This document shows, piece after piece, positions 53,801 through 62,068 of a stretch of DNA of 63,351 bases. The position numbers and the translations under genes were made by a program. This DNA comes from Nostoc sp. LPT. Its GTDB lineage: Bacteria > Cyanobacteriota > Cyanobacteriia > Cyanobacteriales > Nostocaceae. The notes beneath the pieces are model-generated. The model was not told the origin of the DNA. It did not search any database and saw only the letters and a list, made by a program, of their open reading frames with translations. The stretch spans positions 1-63,351 of the forward strand of contig NZ_JABXKF010000185.1 of NCBI RefSeq assembly GCF_017115165.1. The letters are read 5' to 3'. Position 1 is the first letter of the stretch. Each line of letters starts with the position of its first letter.

Positions 53801-54471
53801 TTCTCTTCATAACTCGGTTCGTAAAGCCGCGAACCTTGTTCTGGGGAAATATTTTCGCTGTACTTCTTCGGTTTGTTACGCTCCACCAATGCTAAAGGGA
53901 CATGAATTGCCTCTAACTCAAATTTCATCTCATCATCAGCAAACAGCAACTCATTTGTGGTGAGACGCTTGTGCTTTTCCAGCATAGCGCCGCAGATTTC
54001 TTGCCAATCAACACCCTGAGATTTTTCTTTCGGAGTCTTGGGAACTTTAGCAGAGTTGTTTTTTTGAGCTTCTCGGCATTTATCCCATTCCCCGCCTTGC
54101 TTAAACAACCAATTGAGGTTTTCTTTTTTATCGATGCTGGGAAACTTGAGCGCGAAAAGCCAAACTTTTGAGTTTGTTCTAGTTTTGGCGTTGGTTTGTC
54201 CGCGTTTATCCTCAATAATTTTCAGACTTATCAGACAGTTGAGCGCATTCCTAATTGCTTCAGGCTCTAAGCTGTTGTTATAACTCTTCGTCAGTTCTGC
54301 CAGTCCTTCTAGTGTAGAATGCGTTACCCATAACTCAGTACCCGCTTGCCAATCGGCTTTACAGTCTTTTGATTCTTCCGAATTTTCCACAAATGACAGT
54401 AAAGCACGCAGCAATATTTCTGCTTGTTTTCTACCAGCATCGTAGCTAAGATTCCGCCCCTTCCGCTCCAT
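50869..54471 (-). CDS. NACHT-domain STAND NTPase with C-terminal HEAT-repeat array
   Basis: A 1200-residue cytosolic protein. Residues 1-120 form a winged-helix-like region (EPEAIRNALNCLISLKIIED). The NACHT NTPase core is at about 230-560, with Walker A GEPGAGKT (253-260) and Walker B VWLLLDAADE (326-335). A helical middle (about 560-680) precedes 13 near-identical 35-residue HEAT-type units (about 682-1137, consensus NQKAIDALVELIGKPQLDDD then TRMQAAYSLGEIGSG). A unique tail runs to 1200. Unit 8 has one extra residue. This is the architecture of NLR-like bacterial immune receptors: repeats sense a trigger and NACHT oligomerises. The effector part is not recognised. It is divergent from the small gene at 54648. 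Confidence 0.87.
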   Translation of the reverse strand: MERKGRNLSYDAGRKQAEILLRALLSFVENSEESKDCKADWQAGTELWVTHSTLEGLAELTKSYNNSLEPEAIRNALNCLISLKIIEDKRGQTNAKTRTNSKVWLFALKFPSIDKKENLNWLFKQGGEWDKCREAQKNNSAKVPKTPKEKSQGVDWQEICGAMLEKHKRLTTNELLFADDEMKFELEAIHVPLALVERNKPKKYSENISPEQGSRLYEPSYEEKQRFEHQAFLEQIIRNGVGKTQGQRIALIGEPGAGKTTQLQTIAFWILDNNLGLPIWISLADLQGKKLEEYLLQDWLKNALELVRVKEEQENAFADLFKNNRVWLLLDAADEMSSLQPLTEISQQLTGWVKNALVVLTCRVNVWEANAGALEKFETYRLLNFEYPQQVQEFIRRWFHNKDADKGERLWQELDKAERQRIQDLVKNPLRLALLCSTWQGSDKGLPETKAGLYQQFMEEFYKWKENRFPTTEQQQEELNAALGRLAKRAIDQETSRFRLRHKFVREELGDAKQQNSLFWLALKLGWLNEVGIAAESATKEKVYAFYHPTFEEYFAALAVDDWHEFLNHVPDNPALGIYRIFAPQWKEVILLWLGREDVRSKEKEEFIQALMEFDDGCAEYFYEFRAYFLAAAAVDEWKNSCNADAIVAEIVKFGFGKFEVEQKEWVKFIEPIAEGAMTTLPQTNRIKAIAALIELIEKPQLDDDTRMQALYSLGEIGSGNQKAIDALVELIAKPQLDDDTRKQAVESLGEIGSGNQKAIDALVELIAKPQLDDDTRKQAVESLGKIGSGNQKVIDALVELIGKPQLDDDTQKQAVESLGEIGSGNQKAIDALVKLIAKPQLDNSTRRQAAYSLGQIDSGNQKAIDALVELIGKPQLDNHTRMQAAYSLGQIGSGNQKVIDALVELIAKPQLDEFTARQAVESLREIGSGNQKAIDTLVELISKPQLDNDTQRAAVAYSLGAIGSGNQKAIDTLVELIGKPQLDDDTRLLAAENLGKIDPGNQKAIDALVEFIGKPQLDDDTRMQALYSLGEIGSGDQKAIDALVELVGKPQLDDDTRSLAADRLGKIDPGNQKAIAALIELIEKPQLDYFARMHAAQSLREIGSGNQKAIAALVELIGNPQLDDSTRRLVAESLGKIMLEEQMPSVVTVLKDYLSPEIYKNDFEQFDICYKVIWKCAQSMPYPAFYQAWHQQEKVKDGK
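51061..52428 (-). repeat. Coding tandem array of 13 x 105-bp units
   Basis: The HEAT part of the NACHT gene is made of about 13 copies of a 105-bp unit with very high DNA identity. One copy carries an extra codon. The high identity at the DNA level implies recent expansion or gene conversion within the array. Confidence 0.85.
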
Positions 54472-54647
54472 GTAAGTACCGTCATCGAAAAGAAAAAATT
54501 TTCCAAAAAGTTCTGTGCTTTCCCAAGCCAGACATCTTTCCCAAGCACCCTATGTAGATTTTAAACGGCTTTTAATCAGCGCTTGGGAAATTTACTTGTC
54601 AATTAATCCCAACCTTAACCTCGATTTTCTTCAGGTGAGGTAAATAA

Positions 54648-54902
54648 ATGAAAACTCAGCGCAAGCAAAGCCAAAGCACTCGTCAAAAGCTTTATCGTCA
54701 AATCATTACGGTGTTGTTATTAATACAAACAATGCTAATTGGCGTAAATGCCGAAAACCGCCTTCAGCAAGGAGACTCACCAATCGAGGTTTTAATCTGG
54801 ATGATTAACCAGTGTATCCCAGTCCTGAAACAAGCTAGCAGTTTGCAAGAAAAACAGAAAAAGAGCCTGTTACCCAAACATCACCGTTCTGAGGATCAAT
54901 AA
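54648..54902 (+). CDS. Hypothetical small protein, single membrane helix
   Basis: An 84-residue protein. The N-terminus is very basic (MKTQRKQSQSTRQKLYRQ) and is followed by a hydrophobic segment (about 19-35, IITVLLLIQTMLIGVNA) that may be a membrane anchor or signal peptide. The rest is polar, with one Cys. An AGGTGAGGT site lies shortly before the ATG. It is divergent from the NACHT gene, with which it shares a 176-bp region. It may belong to the same accessory module, but there is no direct evidence. Not recognised. Confidence 0.5.
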   Translation: MKTQRKQSQSTRQKLYRQIITVLLLIQTMLIGVNAENRLQQGDSPIEVLIWMINQCIPVLKQASSLQEKQKKSLLPKHHRSEDQ

Positions 54903-54934
54903 TATCACAAGCCCCTCTTTGCTCGGTCGAATTA

Positions 54935-55016
54935 CCCCCCTTAATCCCCCCTTTCCAAGGGGGGAAACAAGAAATCCTGTTCCCTCCCCTTTTCAAGGGG
55001 AGGGTTAGGGTGGGGT
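54935..55016. repeat. Dispersed G/C-run hairpin repeat
   Basis: Two hairpins, CCCCCCTTTCCAAGGGGGG and CCCTCCCCTTTTCAAGGGGAGGG, make up an intergenic repeat of cyanobacteria. It could also act as terminator of the small gene upstream. Confidence 0.7.
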
Positions 55017-55110
55017 AAAACCTTGGTTAATCAGCTATTTCAGACTTGTATGTACACCGTAGCCTTATTCTTGGGGTGGGCTTCTTTGGGTTGAATAAGT
55101 AATCAAGCGG

Positions 55111-55247
55111 ACAAGTCTATTCGTTCAGAACATAAGTCCATTGGTTCCCAACACAAGTCTATTCGTTCAAAACACAAGTCCATTGGTTCCCAACACAAGT
55201 CTATTGGTTCCCAACACAAGTCCATTGGTTCCCAACACAAGTCCATT
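55111..55247. repeat. 21-bp tandem repeat array (about 6.5 copies)
   Basis: Unit ACAAGTCCATTGGTTCCCAAC with variants at three or four positions, six full copies and one partial. The unit is two helical turns long. No start codon opens a frame through it and no spacers separate the copies, so it is neither a gene nor a CRISPR array. Confidence 0.9.
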
Positions 55248-55398
55248 CTCAACCATTTGTTGTGTAGCGTCGTGTAATTACTGAGCTAGCAACTCAATCT
55301 TATTATAAAAAACACCCTTTTTTGCAAGTTTTACTGAACCACTACATTGCTCCATTGAGACACTCTAGAAAGATAACTTTAGTAAAAGGTGTGCATTG

Positions 55399-55791
55399 AT
55401 GCCACGCAAAAAAAGAAGTTCTAACGTGCTAGAAAAAACCGAACAGAGAGTAATTGGATTTAAATCAATTGATTCTAGCCTCGACTTTGGTGATTCTATC
55501 AGTGTAAATCATTTAACCCAGTTAACCGGGCAGCTTCGCAACCAGATTGACCAATATAATATGATGTTAACCGCCCTTGACACAGCAAAGGCAGAAATAG
55601 AAACCCTTGAAAAGACCATTCGCGAAACTTCAGAACGCTTAGTTAGTGGTGTAGTGTTGAAGTATGGCAAAGACAGCCGGGAATACGAAATGACAGGCGG
55701 AGTACGCAAAAGCGATCGCATTCGTAAAGCCACTATCACCCGGTTAAAATCGACCACAGACTCAAAAGCGGCTTCTACACAGACGGCTTAA
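55399..55791 (+). CDS. Hypothetical coiled-coil protein
   Basis: About 130 residues from the ATG at 55399; an in-frame TTG precedes it directly. The first residues are very basic (PRKKRSS). The middle (about 50-85, LRNQIDQYNMMLTALDTAKAEIETLEKTIRETSERLVSG) is a convincing coiled coil. The C-terminus is basic and Ser/Thr-rich. No enzyme motif. Proteins of this kind, which I know only as hypothetical, occur in Nostoc, often on plasmids or in accessory regions. It could be a DNA-binding or structural protein. Unproven. Confidence 0.6.
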   Translation: MPRKKRSSNVLEKTEQRVIGFKSIDSSLDFGDSISVNHLTQLTGQLRNQIDQYNMMLTALDTAKAEIETLEKTIRETSERLVSGVVLKYGKDSREYEMTGGVRKSDRIRKATITRLKSTTDSKAASTQTA

Positions 55792-56029
55792 CAATTCAAA
55801 ATTCACGCATTCACGCATTCAAACATTTTAGACATTTTCAGACGGGGATTTAAGCCCCGACTGAAAATGAAAAGGAGGCGGAGTGTCCGAAGCTCTGCGC
55901 TACCTGTAGAGGTAGGGGTCTTAAACCCTTTGATTTACGATAATGAGCAATAAGTAGGCATCATTCACGGTGAATGATGCCCATTGCTTGGTGTAGGCTA
56001 GCAAAAACCGCAGGCATCGCACGATCGCA

Positions 56030-56260
56030 GTTTTATTCCTCAATCAACTCAAAATTCACCCGTTCATAAATATCACGCAAGGTAATTTGAAAATCGATAG
56101 AATCTAAGACTAAAACTGCTTCTTCACCTTCATATTCCTTAAAAATCCATTGTCCTTCTGCTTGCTTGGCAAATTGTTCCACAGCAAAACTATACTGGTC
56201 AATCATAATATATTCCTGAAAACCAGAAATTGAACGATAATATTTAAACTTATCTGTTTT
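56030..56260 (-). repeat. Intact-gene copy of the Uma2 direct repeat
   Basis: The 231-bp partner of 49766-49996. It covers the 3' third of the Uma2 gene plus the three bases after its stop codon. Both copies point the same way and bracket 6.0 kb that includes the RelE pair, the NACHT gene and two small genes. Confidence 0.8.
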
Positions 56261-56617
56261 GTCATAATTTTTAGTTGAATTTGATAAGACTTCAACAATT
56301 AATAAGGGATTAGTAATAGTTGTTGTACCTGTTCCCTCATAAATAGGCTTACCTTTGATGACTATAACATCAGGATAAGTATAAAGACGATAACGAGGGA
56401 TTGATAATTTCACATCCCCTATGTAAATCTCATATTCTTGTCCTTGCACTGTCAGGGGAAATTTTTTATAAAAATTACCTGCAATTTTGTTGTGGTTGGT
56501 TGTTCCCCCTGTCATCGGTATAATTTCTCCATCTATGTATTCATTTTTATATTCAGCCTTCTCTTCTAATTCCAAATATTCTTCAGGGGTGTAGTGCTTT
56601 TGTGTTTGTAAAACCAT
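56033..56617 (-). CDS. Uma2-family (PD-(D/E)XK-like) protein
   Basis: About 194 residues from the ATG at 56617 (MVLQTQKHYTPEEYLELEEK). The open frame further upstream lies in non-coding DNA. It is a Uma2-family protein with the restriction-endonuclease-like motifs IDGEIIPMTGGT, YPDVIVI and LLIVEVLSNSTKNYD. Uma2 proteins are very numerous in cyanobacteria; their function is unclear and they may be nucleases of mobile elements. Its 3' end is duplicated at 49766-49996. Convergent with the 55399 gene and divergent from fni. Confidence 0.85.
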   Translation of the reverse strand: MVLQTQKHYTPEEYLELEEKAEYKNEYIDGEIIPMTGGTTNHNKIAGNFYKKFPLTVQGQEYEIYIGDVKLSIPRYRLYTYPDVIVIKGKPIYEGTGTTTITNPLLIVEVLSNSTKNYDKTDKFKYYRSISGFQEYIMIDQYSFAVEQFAKQAEGQWIFKEYEGEEAVLVLDSIDFQITLRDIYERVNFELIEE

Positions 56618-56770
56618 ATTAATTAACTCACCAAATGGGGGAATGGTTCTGTTATCAATAGCGTAACGTACCCGAAAGATAGCGAAAATAAATATTTTTG
56701 TTATACAAATACGATTGCAGACAATGTAACAATAGCGATCGCAAGCCAATACTTTTAGCCATACCCACCA

Positions 56771-57820
56771 GTGAACCCCCCTACCAATATCTCTGCACAA
56801 ACTCAGAATCGCAAAGCCGATCACATTCGCATCTGTTTAGAAGAAGACGTTCAGTGCGATAAAATCACCAATGGACTGGAACGTTATCGTTTCACCCATT
56901 GTTGCTTACCCGAACTCAACCACAACGATATTGATATCAGTACAACTTTTCTGGGAAAAAACCTTGACGCACCCTTGTTAATTTCTTCCATGACTGGCGG
57001 AACAGAACAAGCCGCGATTATTAACCAACGTTTGGCCCAAGTCGCACAACACTACAAAATTGCAATGGGTGTCGGTTCCCAGCGAGTAGCGGTGGAAAAG
57101 CCCCAGGTGGCTGATACTTTTGCTGTTCGCAAGTATGCCCCTGACGTTCTACTACTTGCAAACTTGGGGGCTGTGCAACTTAACTACAAGTACGGCTTAG
57201 ATGAATGTTTGCGCGTAGTTGATATTTTAGAAGCTGATGCTTTGATTTTACACATTAACCCTTTACAAGAGTGCATTCAACCCAAAGGTGATACTAATTT
57301 TCGGGGTTTACTTGACAAAATCTCTACATTATGCTCAAAATTGCCAGTACCAGTGATTGCAAAGGAAGTTGGTAACGGTATTTCAGCAGCGATCGCACAA
57401 AAACTTCTTGCCGCTGGGGTAGCAGCAATTGATGTCGCGGGTGCGGGAGGTACTTCTTGGGCAAAAGTAGAAAGCGAACGGGCAGAAAATCCATTGCAGC
57501 GTCGCTTAGGGAGGACGTTTGCCGATTGGGGTTTACCGACAGCAGAGTGCATTACAACTATTAGAGCGATCGCCAAAGATGTGCCCTTAATTGCTTCAGG
57601 AGGTTTGCGTCATGGATTGGATGTTGCAGCTGCGATCGCCTTGGGAGCAGATATAGCTGGTTTAGCAATGCCTTTCTTGCAAGCAGCAGCAACATCAGAG
57701 ACAGCAGTTACGGAACTCACTGAGGTATTAATCGCCGAAATCACTACAGTCTTATTTTGCACTGGCAACACCACCTTGTATCAGTTAAAGCACTCTGGCA
57801 GTTTACAGCGCATAGAATAA
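56771..57820 (+). CDS. fni: Isopentenyl-diphosphate delta-isomerase, type 2 (FMN-dependent)
   Basis: A 349-residue cytosolic enzyme that interconverts isopentenyl and dimethylallyl diphosphate, the building blocks of carotenoids, phytol and quinones. It has the TIM-barrel type 2 motifs: NRKADHIRICLEEDVQ at the start, SSMTGGT, GVGSQRVA, the HINPLQECIQPKGD metal-ligand region, GAGGTSWAKVE and GGLRHGLDVAAAIALGAD. The start is a GTG, 154 bp from the Uma2 gene. Length is normal for the family. It is a stand-alone housekeeping gene and marks the right end of the accessory region. Confidence 0.95.
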   Translation: MNPPTNISAQTQNRKADHIRICLEEDVQCDKITNGLERYRFTHCCLPELNHNDIDISTTFLGKNLDAPLLISSMTGGTEQAAIINQRLAQVAQHYKIAMGVGSQRVAVEKPQVADTFAVRKYAPDVLLLANLGAVQLNYKYGLDECLRVVDILEADALILHINPLQECIQPKGDTNFRGLLDKISTLCSKLPVPVIAKEVGNGISAAIAQKLLAAGVAAIDVAGAGGTSWAKVESERAENPLQRRLGRTFADWGLPTAECITTIRAIAKDVPLIASGGLRHGLDVAAAIALGADIAGLAMPFLQAAATSETAVTELTEVLIAEITTVLFCTGNTTLYQLKHSGSLQRIE

Positions 57821-57833
57821 GTAAATAGGTCAT

Positions 57834-57925
57834 TAGTCATTAGTCATTTGTCATTTGTCATTTGTCATTTGTAAATGCCCAATGCCCCTCAAGAGTGCTG
57901 AGTCATGAGTGCTGAGTGCTGAGTT
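57834..57925. repeat. TCATTTG and GAGTGCT heptamer arrays
   Basis: Five TCATTAG/TCATTTG units (57834-57868) are followed by four GAGTGCT/GAGTCAT units (57893-57925), the same short-repeat families as elsewhere in this window. Confidence 0.8.
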
Positions 57926-58017
57926 GGAAATCTCGCTTCTTTACTCAGGACTGGGAACTCGGAAAAGAGGAACTGTTTTGCCCAATGCCCAATTCCCAAT
58001 AACATAACTAATAACTA

Positions 58018-59853
58018 ATGCGTAATTTTATCAAACAAACTTTTGCTAGTTTAGTTGGCACTTTACTAGGACTAATTATTTTCGCTGGTCTGGGAACCAC
58101 TGGACTGTTCTTGCTGATATTGGCTGCTAGCTCCTCTAAAGATACCGGGCCAAATGTGAAAGATAAGTCAGTGCTGGTTTTTGACTTGTCAATGAAAATT
58201 ACTGATGGCGAACCTAGTTCAGGCGAACTGTTTCAAAACACAATATCAGGTGTGGATGAAGATAGAATGGCACTCCGCAAAGTTGTGGAAACTTTGGAAA
58301 AGGCGCGGCGCGATCCGCGCATTATCGGGGTCTATGTGGATGCAACGAACACAAGCCAAACTGGTAGCGTCGGCTATGCCTCTCTGAAAGAAATTCGGAA
58401 AGCGCTAGAGGAGTTTCGCGCTGCGGGGAAAAAGATTGTCGCTTATGGCAGTGATTGGAGTGAAAAGGAATATTACCTTAGTTCAGTGGCAGATTCCATT
58501 GTCCTTAATCCTCTGGGGATGATGGAAGTCAACGGTTTGAGTTCACAACCAATGTTCTTAGCGGGAGCATTGCAGAAATATGGTATTGGTGTTCAAGTCG
58601 TGCGGGTAGGGAAATTTAAAGGAGCTGTTGAACCGTTTATCCTCACAAAATTGAGTCCAGAAAACCGCGAACAAACTCAGAAATTGTTGGATGATGTTTG
58701 GGGAGAGTGGCGCACTGCTGTGGGCGCAAGTCGGAAAATTGAGCCTGATAAATTGCAGGCGATCGCAGATAATCAATCCTTACTAGAAGCCACACAAGCC
58801 AAAACTAGAGGTTTAGTCGATCGAGTACAATACCCCGATGAAGTTGTCGCTGACCTGAAAAAGTTGACAAATAGCGATAAAGAAGACAAAACATTCCGAC
58901 AAATTAGCCTGAATAGCTACGCCCAAGTTTCTGGTAAATCTCTGGGTGTAGAACGTAACTCCAAAAATCAAATCGCCGTTGTTTATGCTGAAGGCGAGAT
59001 TGTCGATGGCAAAGGAGAAGATGGGCAAGTAGGAGGCGATCGCTTTGCGAAAATCTTCAACAAACTACGACAAGATAAAGATGTGAAGGCTGTTGTATTA
59101 CGAATTAATAGTCCTGGTGGTAGTGCTACCGCAGCCGAAGTCATGCAGCGAGAAGTGAAATTAACTCGTGAGGTAAAACCAGTTGTGGTGTCAATGGGTG
59201 ATGTCGCCGCCTCTGGTGGTTATTGGATTGCTAGCGACTCTAATCGCATTTTTGCAGAACCAAATACGATTACAGGCTCCATAGGGGTGTTTGGGATCTT
59301 ATTTAATGGGGAAAAGCTGGCTAATGATAATGGTATTACTTGGGATTCGGTGAAAACCGCACGCTATGCTGATAGTCAAACAGTTTCGCGTCCGAAATCG
59401 CCTCAAGAGTTAGAAATTTATCAGCGCAGTGTTAACCGTATTTATAATATGTTTCTGAATAAAGTTTCTCAAGGTCGGAAACTCCCAGAACAAAAAGTAG
59501 CAGAAATTGCCCAAGGAAGGGTTTGGTCGGGTGTGGCGGCCAAAGAAATTGGTTTGGTGGATGAAATTGGTGGTTTGAATACTGCGATCGCATACACTGC
59601 CAAGCAGGCGAAACTAGGAGAAGACTGGGAAGTGCAAGAATATCCTCGCACTAGCAGTTTCAGAGAACGCTTTTTTGGGCGTGCAACAGAAGAGGTGCGG
59701 ACTGCTTTAGGGATTGAGGGGACGCAACTCAAATCAGTCAATCCCCTCACCGCTGAATTCCAAAAATTGCAACAGGAAGTAGAGATTTTACAAAAGATGA
59801 ACGATCCACAGGGGGTTTATGCCCGCTTGCCTTTCAACTTGAAGATTGAGTAG
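58018..59853 (+). CDS. sppA: Signal peptide peptidase SppA, 67K type
   Basis: A 611-residue membrane-bound serine protease that degrades signal peptides after their removal. One N-terminal membrane helix (about 13-37) is followed by two tandem SppA (ClpP-like) domains. The catalytic Lys is in the first domain (VRVGKFKGAVEPF, about residue 198) and the Ser in the second (GDVAASGGYWIAS, about residue 398). SPGGSATAAEVM is the typical oxyanion-side motif. In cyanobacteria SppA-like proteases also take part in acclimation of light-harvesting complexes. The gene is monocistronic, with heptamer repeats upstream. Confidence 0.93.
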   Translation: MRNFIKQTFASLVGTLLGLIIFAGLGTTGLFLLILAASSSKDTGPNVKDKSVLVFDLSMKITDGEPSSGELFQNTISGVDEDRMALRKVVETLEKARRDPRIIGVYVDATNTSQTGSVGYASLKEIRKALEEFRAAGKKIVAYGSDWSEKEYYLSSVADSIVLNPLGMMEVNGLSSQPMFLAGALQKYGIGVQVVRVGKFKGAVEPFILTKLSPENREQTQKLLDDVWGEWRTAVGASRKIEPDKLQAIADNQSLLEATQAKTRGLVDRVQYPDEVVADLKKLTNSDKEDKTFRQISLNSYAQVSGKSLGVERNSKNQIAVVYAEGEIVDGKGEDGQVGGDRFAKIFNKLRQDKDVKAVVLRINSPGGSATAAEVMQREVKLTREVKPVVVSMGDVAASGGYWIASDSNRIFAEPNTITGSIGVFGILFNGEKLANDNGITWDSVKTARYADSQTVSRPKSPQELEIYQRSVNRIYNMFLNKVSQGRKLPEQKVAEIAQGRVWSGVAAKEIGLVDEIGGLNTAIAYTAKQAKLGEDWEVQEYPRTSSFRERFFGRATEEVRTALGIEGTQLKSVNPLTAEFQKLQQEVEILQKMNDPQGVYARLPFNLKIE

Positions 59854-60375
59854 ATATTTTTTTGAGCATCAGTGGGCAAAAAGTCAATACAGTTCAGACA
59901 AACCCAAAACGCAGATTGTAGAGACGCGATTTATTGCGTCTTGAAAGACCAATTACCTACACCAATAACCCTTAACCCAAGTGTATTAGGCAAAACTTAC
60001 CGAATACTAATTTGTGAAACTAGTTTTGAGGCTTTGTAGTCAGGATTTTAGTATTGAGAAAATAAAGACCAAAGTCCTTACTATGAAATTGTTTACCCAT
60101 AACTTTAAAGACAGACCAGTACAGCGAGGCCCATAAGTTTGCCTCATCAGCCATAAACCAGCTGACATTTACTGCCCGGATGTGTAAAGTAGTTGAGAGT
60201 CAACTACAAATTTCCAACCTTAGACAGAATTTTAGATTTGGAATTTTGCTGAAGCAGCCTGGTTAAACACTGGCTCAAGTATGGAAAAATCTAAAATTTT
60301 TTATCTAGATCAAGTGTATTTACATACCAAGCCACTTTAAAGTCTAAAATACAAAATTGAGTAAAACATCCATCT
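59854..60375. other. Spacer with a dispersed repeat
   Basis: About 520 bp without a gene. The first part carries the inverted copy (59918-59977) of the element at 25631-25690. The rest is AT-rich, with no clear signals. Confidence 0.4.
59918..59977. repeat. Dispersed 60-bp palindromic element, copy 2 (inverted)
   Basis: TGTAGAGACGCGATTTATTGCGTCTT followed by AAGACCAATTA and CCAATAACCCTTAAC. It is the reverse complement of 25631-25690, with a few changes. Confidence 0.7.
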
Positions 60376-60615
60376 ATGGCTAGAAAAACACAACGTCTTT
60401 TGCTGCTAATTGTTTCTTGTAGTATCACTGGTGTAATTTTAGGAGGTACTGCTGGTTGGGCAGAAAGTAATCTCTGCTTGGATGACAGTAAGGTTACAAG
60501 TGAGTGCCTAACCCAAGATCCATTTCAAAAAACTATCCAAGGAATGAGTACTGGATTGTTAGCTGGGGCTGGGGCCGCTTTTGGTGCAGTCTGGCAGTTA
60601 CGGAATGAAGATTGA
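60376..60615 (+). CDS. Hypothetical small exported protein
   Basis: A 79-residue protein. The N-terminus is a signal peptide (ARKTQRLLLLIVSCSITGVI, then GGTAGWAES) with likely cleavage after WA. The mature part has two cysteines (LCLDDS, SECLTQD) and a final Gly/Ala-rich hydrophobic helix (about 54-73) that may anchor it in a membrane. No known domain. It is followed by a perfect inverted repeat and is convergent with the WYL-type regulator. Confidence 0.6.
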   Translation: MARKTQRLLLLIVSCSITGVILGGTAGWAESNLCLDDSKVTSECLTQDPFQKTIQGMSTGLLAGAGAAFGAVWQLRNED

Positions 60616-60628
60616 GCATGAACTACCA

Positions 60629-60650
60629 CTAACCCGAAACTTCGGGTTAG
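60629..60650 (+). terminator. Hairpin after the small exported protein gene
   Basis: CTAACCCGAA (60629-60638) and TTCGGGTTAG (60641-60650) form a perfect 10-bp inverted repeat between convergent genes. There is no long T-run, so the terminator role is only likely. Confidence 0.55.
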
Positions 60651-60707
60651 ATTAGGTTTCTGTATTAATTAGCCAGTGCCTCCACTTTGAGGGTCAATCA
60701 TCCTGAT

Positions 60708-61877
60708 TTATATGGCTTTGGAAGAATACCGATCTATTAATGCACGAGCAAATTTCTGTTGTTGTTCAGCTAGATATTGAGGAGAGATGAACTGAGCATT
60801 GCCCATGAAGCGGTACACCCAGCGACAAAACTCCTCCAGCGATCGCTTAGGCAATTTAACAATGTAATCTACGTAAGCAAATTTGCCATCTTTTCCCTTT
60901 GGTCCTGGTTTGATATCTTGCTTAGGATGTCGTTTCTCGCCTTCTTGAATAAATTCCATAACTTCAGGAAAAAATCGAACTTGCACTTGCACAAGCTCTA
61001 GTTCTCCACAAATCTCCCGTCGCTGATCTTCTCTTGAACCCAACTTCAACCCCCAACCTGCTCTTAAGAGCCGATGAGCGACATGCAAGCTTTTCCATTG
61101 GATATTTGACCCTCGGCCTTTGCTATCCAGCAGCTTAAAGTGATCGCTAAAGCGATCAATACGTGATACTACAAGATGACCATCCTTGTAGTTCTCCTGC
61201 AATAAATACCAGGCAATGTCTGCATAAATCAGTTGTAAGGGGTAAACTTGCTCATATCCGGTTTTTTCGGGATTGTAAGGATTACGATAGCGATAAAGCT
61301 CAACTGCTTGCCCTTTAACGATTGCGGCTTCAAGTGCATCTAGTTTTTCAAATAGTGTGCCTCGGCTTTGATATTTGCCCTTGGCCATCATTTCTTGTGG
61401 ATCGGTGTAGACAATAACTCGGTTTAATTGGGTTCTCACCGGATAAAACATCTCATCTTTCAGGTTTAACCCCCGTAATCGTTGCGTTAGTCTTTTATAA
61501 ATCTGGTTAATTTGAGGGTCTTCCTGATACCTTGCCTGAGAGTGTAGGGCATTGAGGGCAACTTGTAATTCTTCCCAATTCATTGCTGCTGTGCCAATAT
61601 AGTAACCCCATCGGTAAGGTCGCCGATCTAAAAGCCCATAGCGGCGAAGAGTCTTCAAATCACTTTGGATGGTATGACGCGAATAAAGGGGTAGCTCTAC
61701 ATTCAATTCACTTGCTACTTTCTGGAGGTACAATTGTACTAATTGCAATTTATGATGAGATTTCTCAGAGTTAGATTGCATGGAATCAATATAACCAACC
61801 CCTGGGTAGCGGAGCAACGTAGCAATTAAAAGTAAAAGTCGCTCGAAGGCAGGAAGACCAGCATAAGAATGCTTCAT
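60708..61877 (-). CDS. WYL-domain transcriptional regulator
   Basis: A 389-residue protein. An N-terminal winged-helix part (about 20-105, with SRHTIQSDLKTLRRYGLLDRRPY) is followed by a WYL-like ligand domain (about 190-280, with QAVELYRYRNPYNPEKT and YEQVYPLQLIYADIAWYLLQE) and a C-terminal extension rich in Phe and Arg. Regulators of this design sense nucleic-acid-like ligands and often control defence genes. A cyanobacterial subgroup is annotated as CRISPR-associated (TIGR03985), but I cannot confirm membership and see no CRISPR here. It is divergent from the zinc-ribbon gene at 62069, its likely target. Confidence 0.8.
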   Translation of the reverse strand: MKHSYAGLPAFERLLLLIATLLRYPGVGYIDSMQSNSEKSHHKLQLVQLYLQKVASELNVELPLYSRHTIQSDLKTLRRYGLLDRRPYRWGYYIGTAAMNWEELQVALNALHSQARYQEDPQINQIYKRLTQRLRGLNLKDEMFYPVRTQLNRVIVYTDPQEMMAKGKYQSRGTLFEKLDALEAAIVKGQAVELYRYRNPYNPEKTGYEQVYPLQLIYADIAWYLLQENYKDGHLVVSRIDRFSDHFKLLDSKGRGSNIQWKSLHVAHRLLRAGWGLKLGSREDQRREICGELELVQVQVRFFPEVMEFIQEGEKRHPKQDIKPGPKGKDGKFAYVDYIVKLPKRSLEEFCRWVYRFMGNAQFISPQYLAEQQQKFARALIDRYSSKAI

Positions 61878-62068
61878 AAACTATATTTCACTCAGAAATG
61901 TCAATAATAAGAAAGTATTAGCCTGTAATTTCTAAAAAGTTTAAAACTTTTGCTAAGTATAGCTCCTAAAGATTTCACTCTATAGCCTCCAATACTGCCA
62001 AATAGTCGCGCTCTATCTAAATCTCTTTGTAAGATGCAGTTCAAATAGAGTTTTGGAGACTAAATAAT

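Noticed and set aside
55111..55247. CRISPR array
   Set aside because: The 21-bp units are contiguous with no spacers, and no cas gene is nearby.
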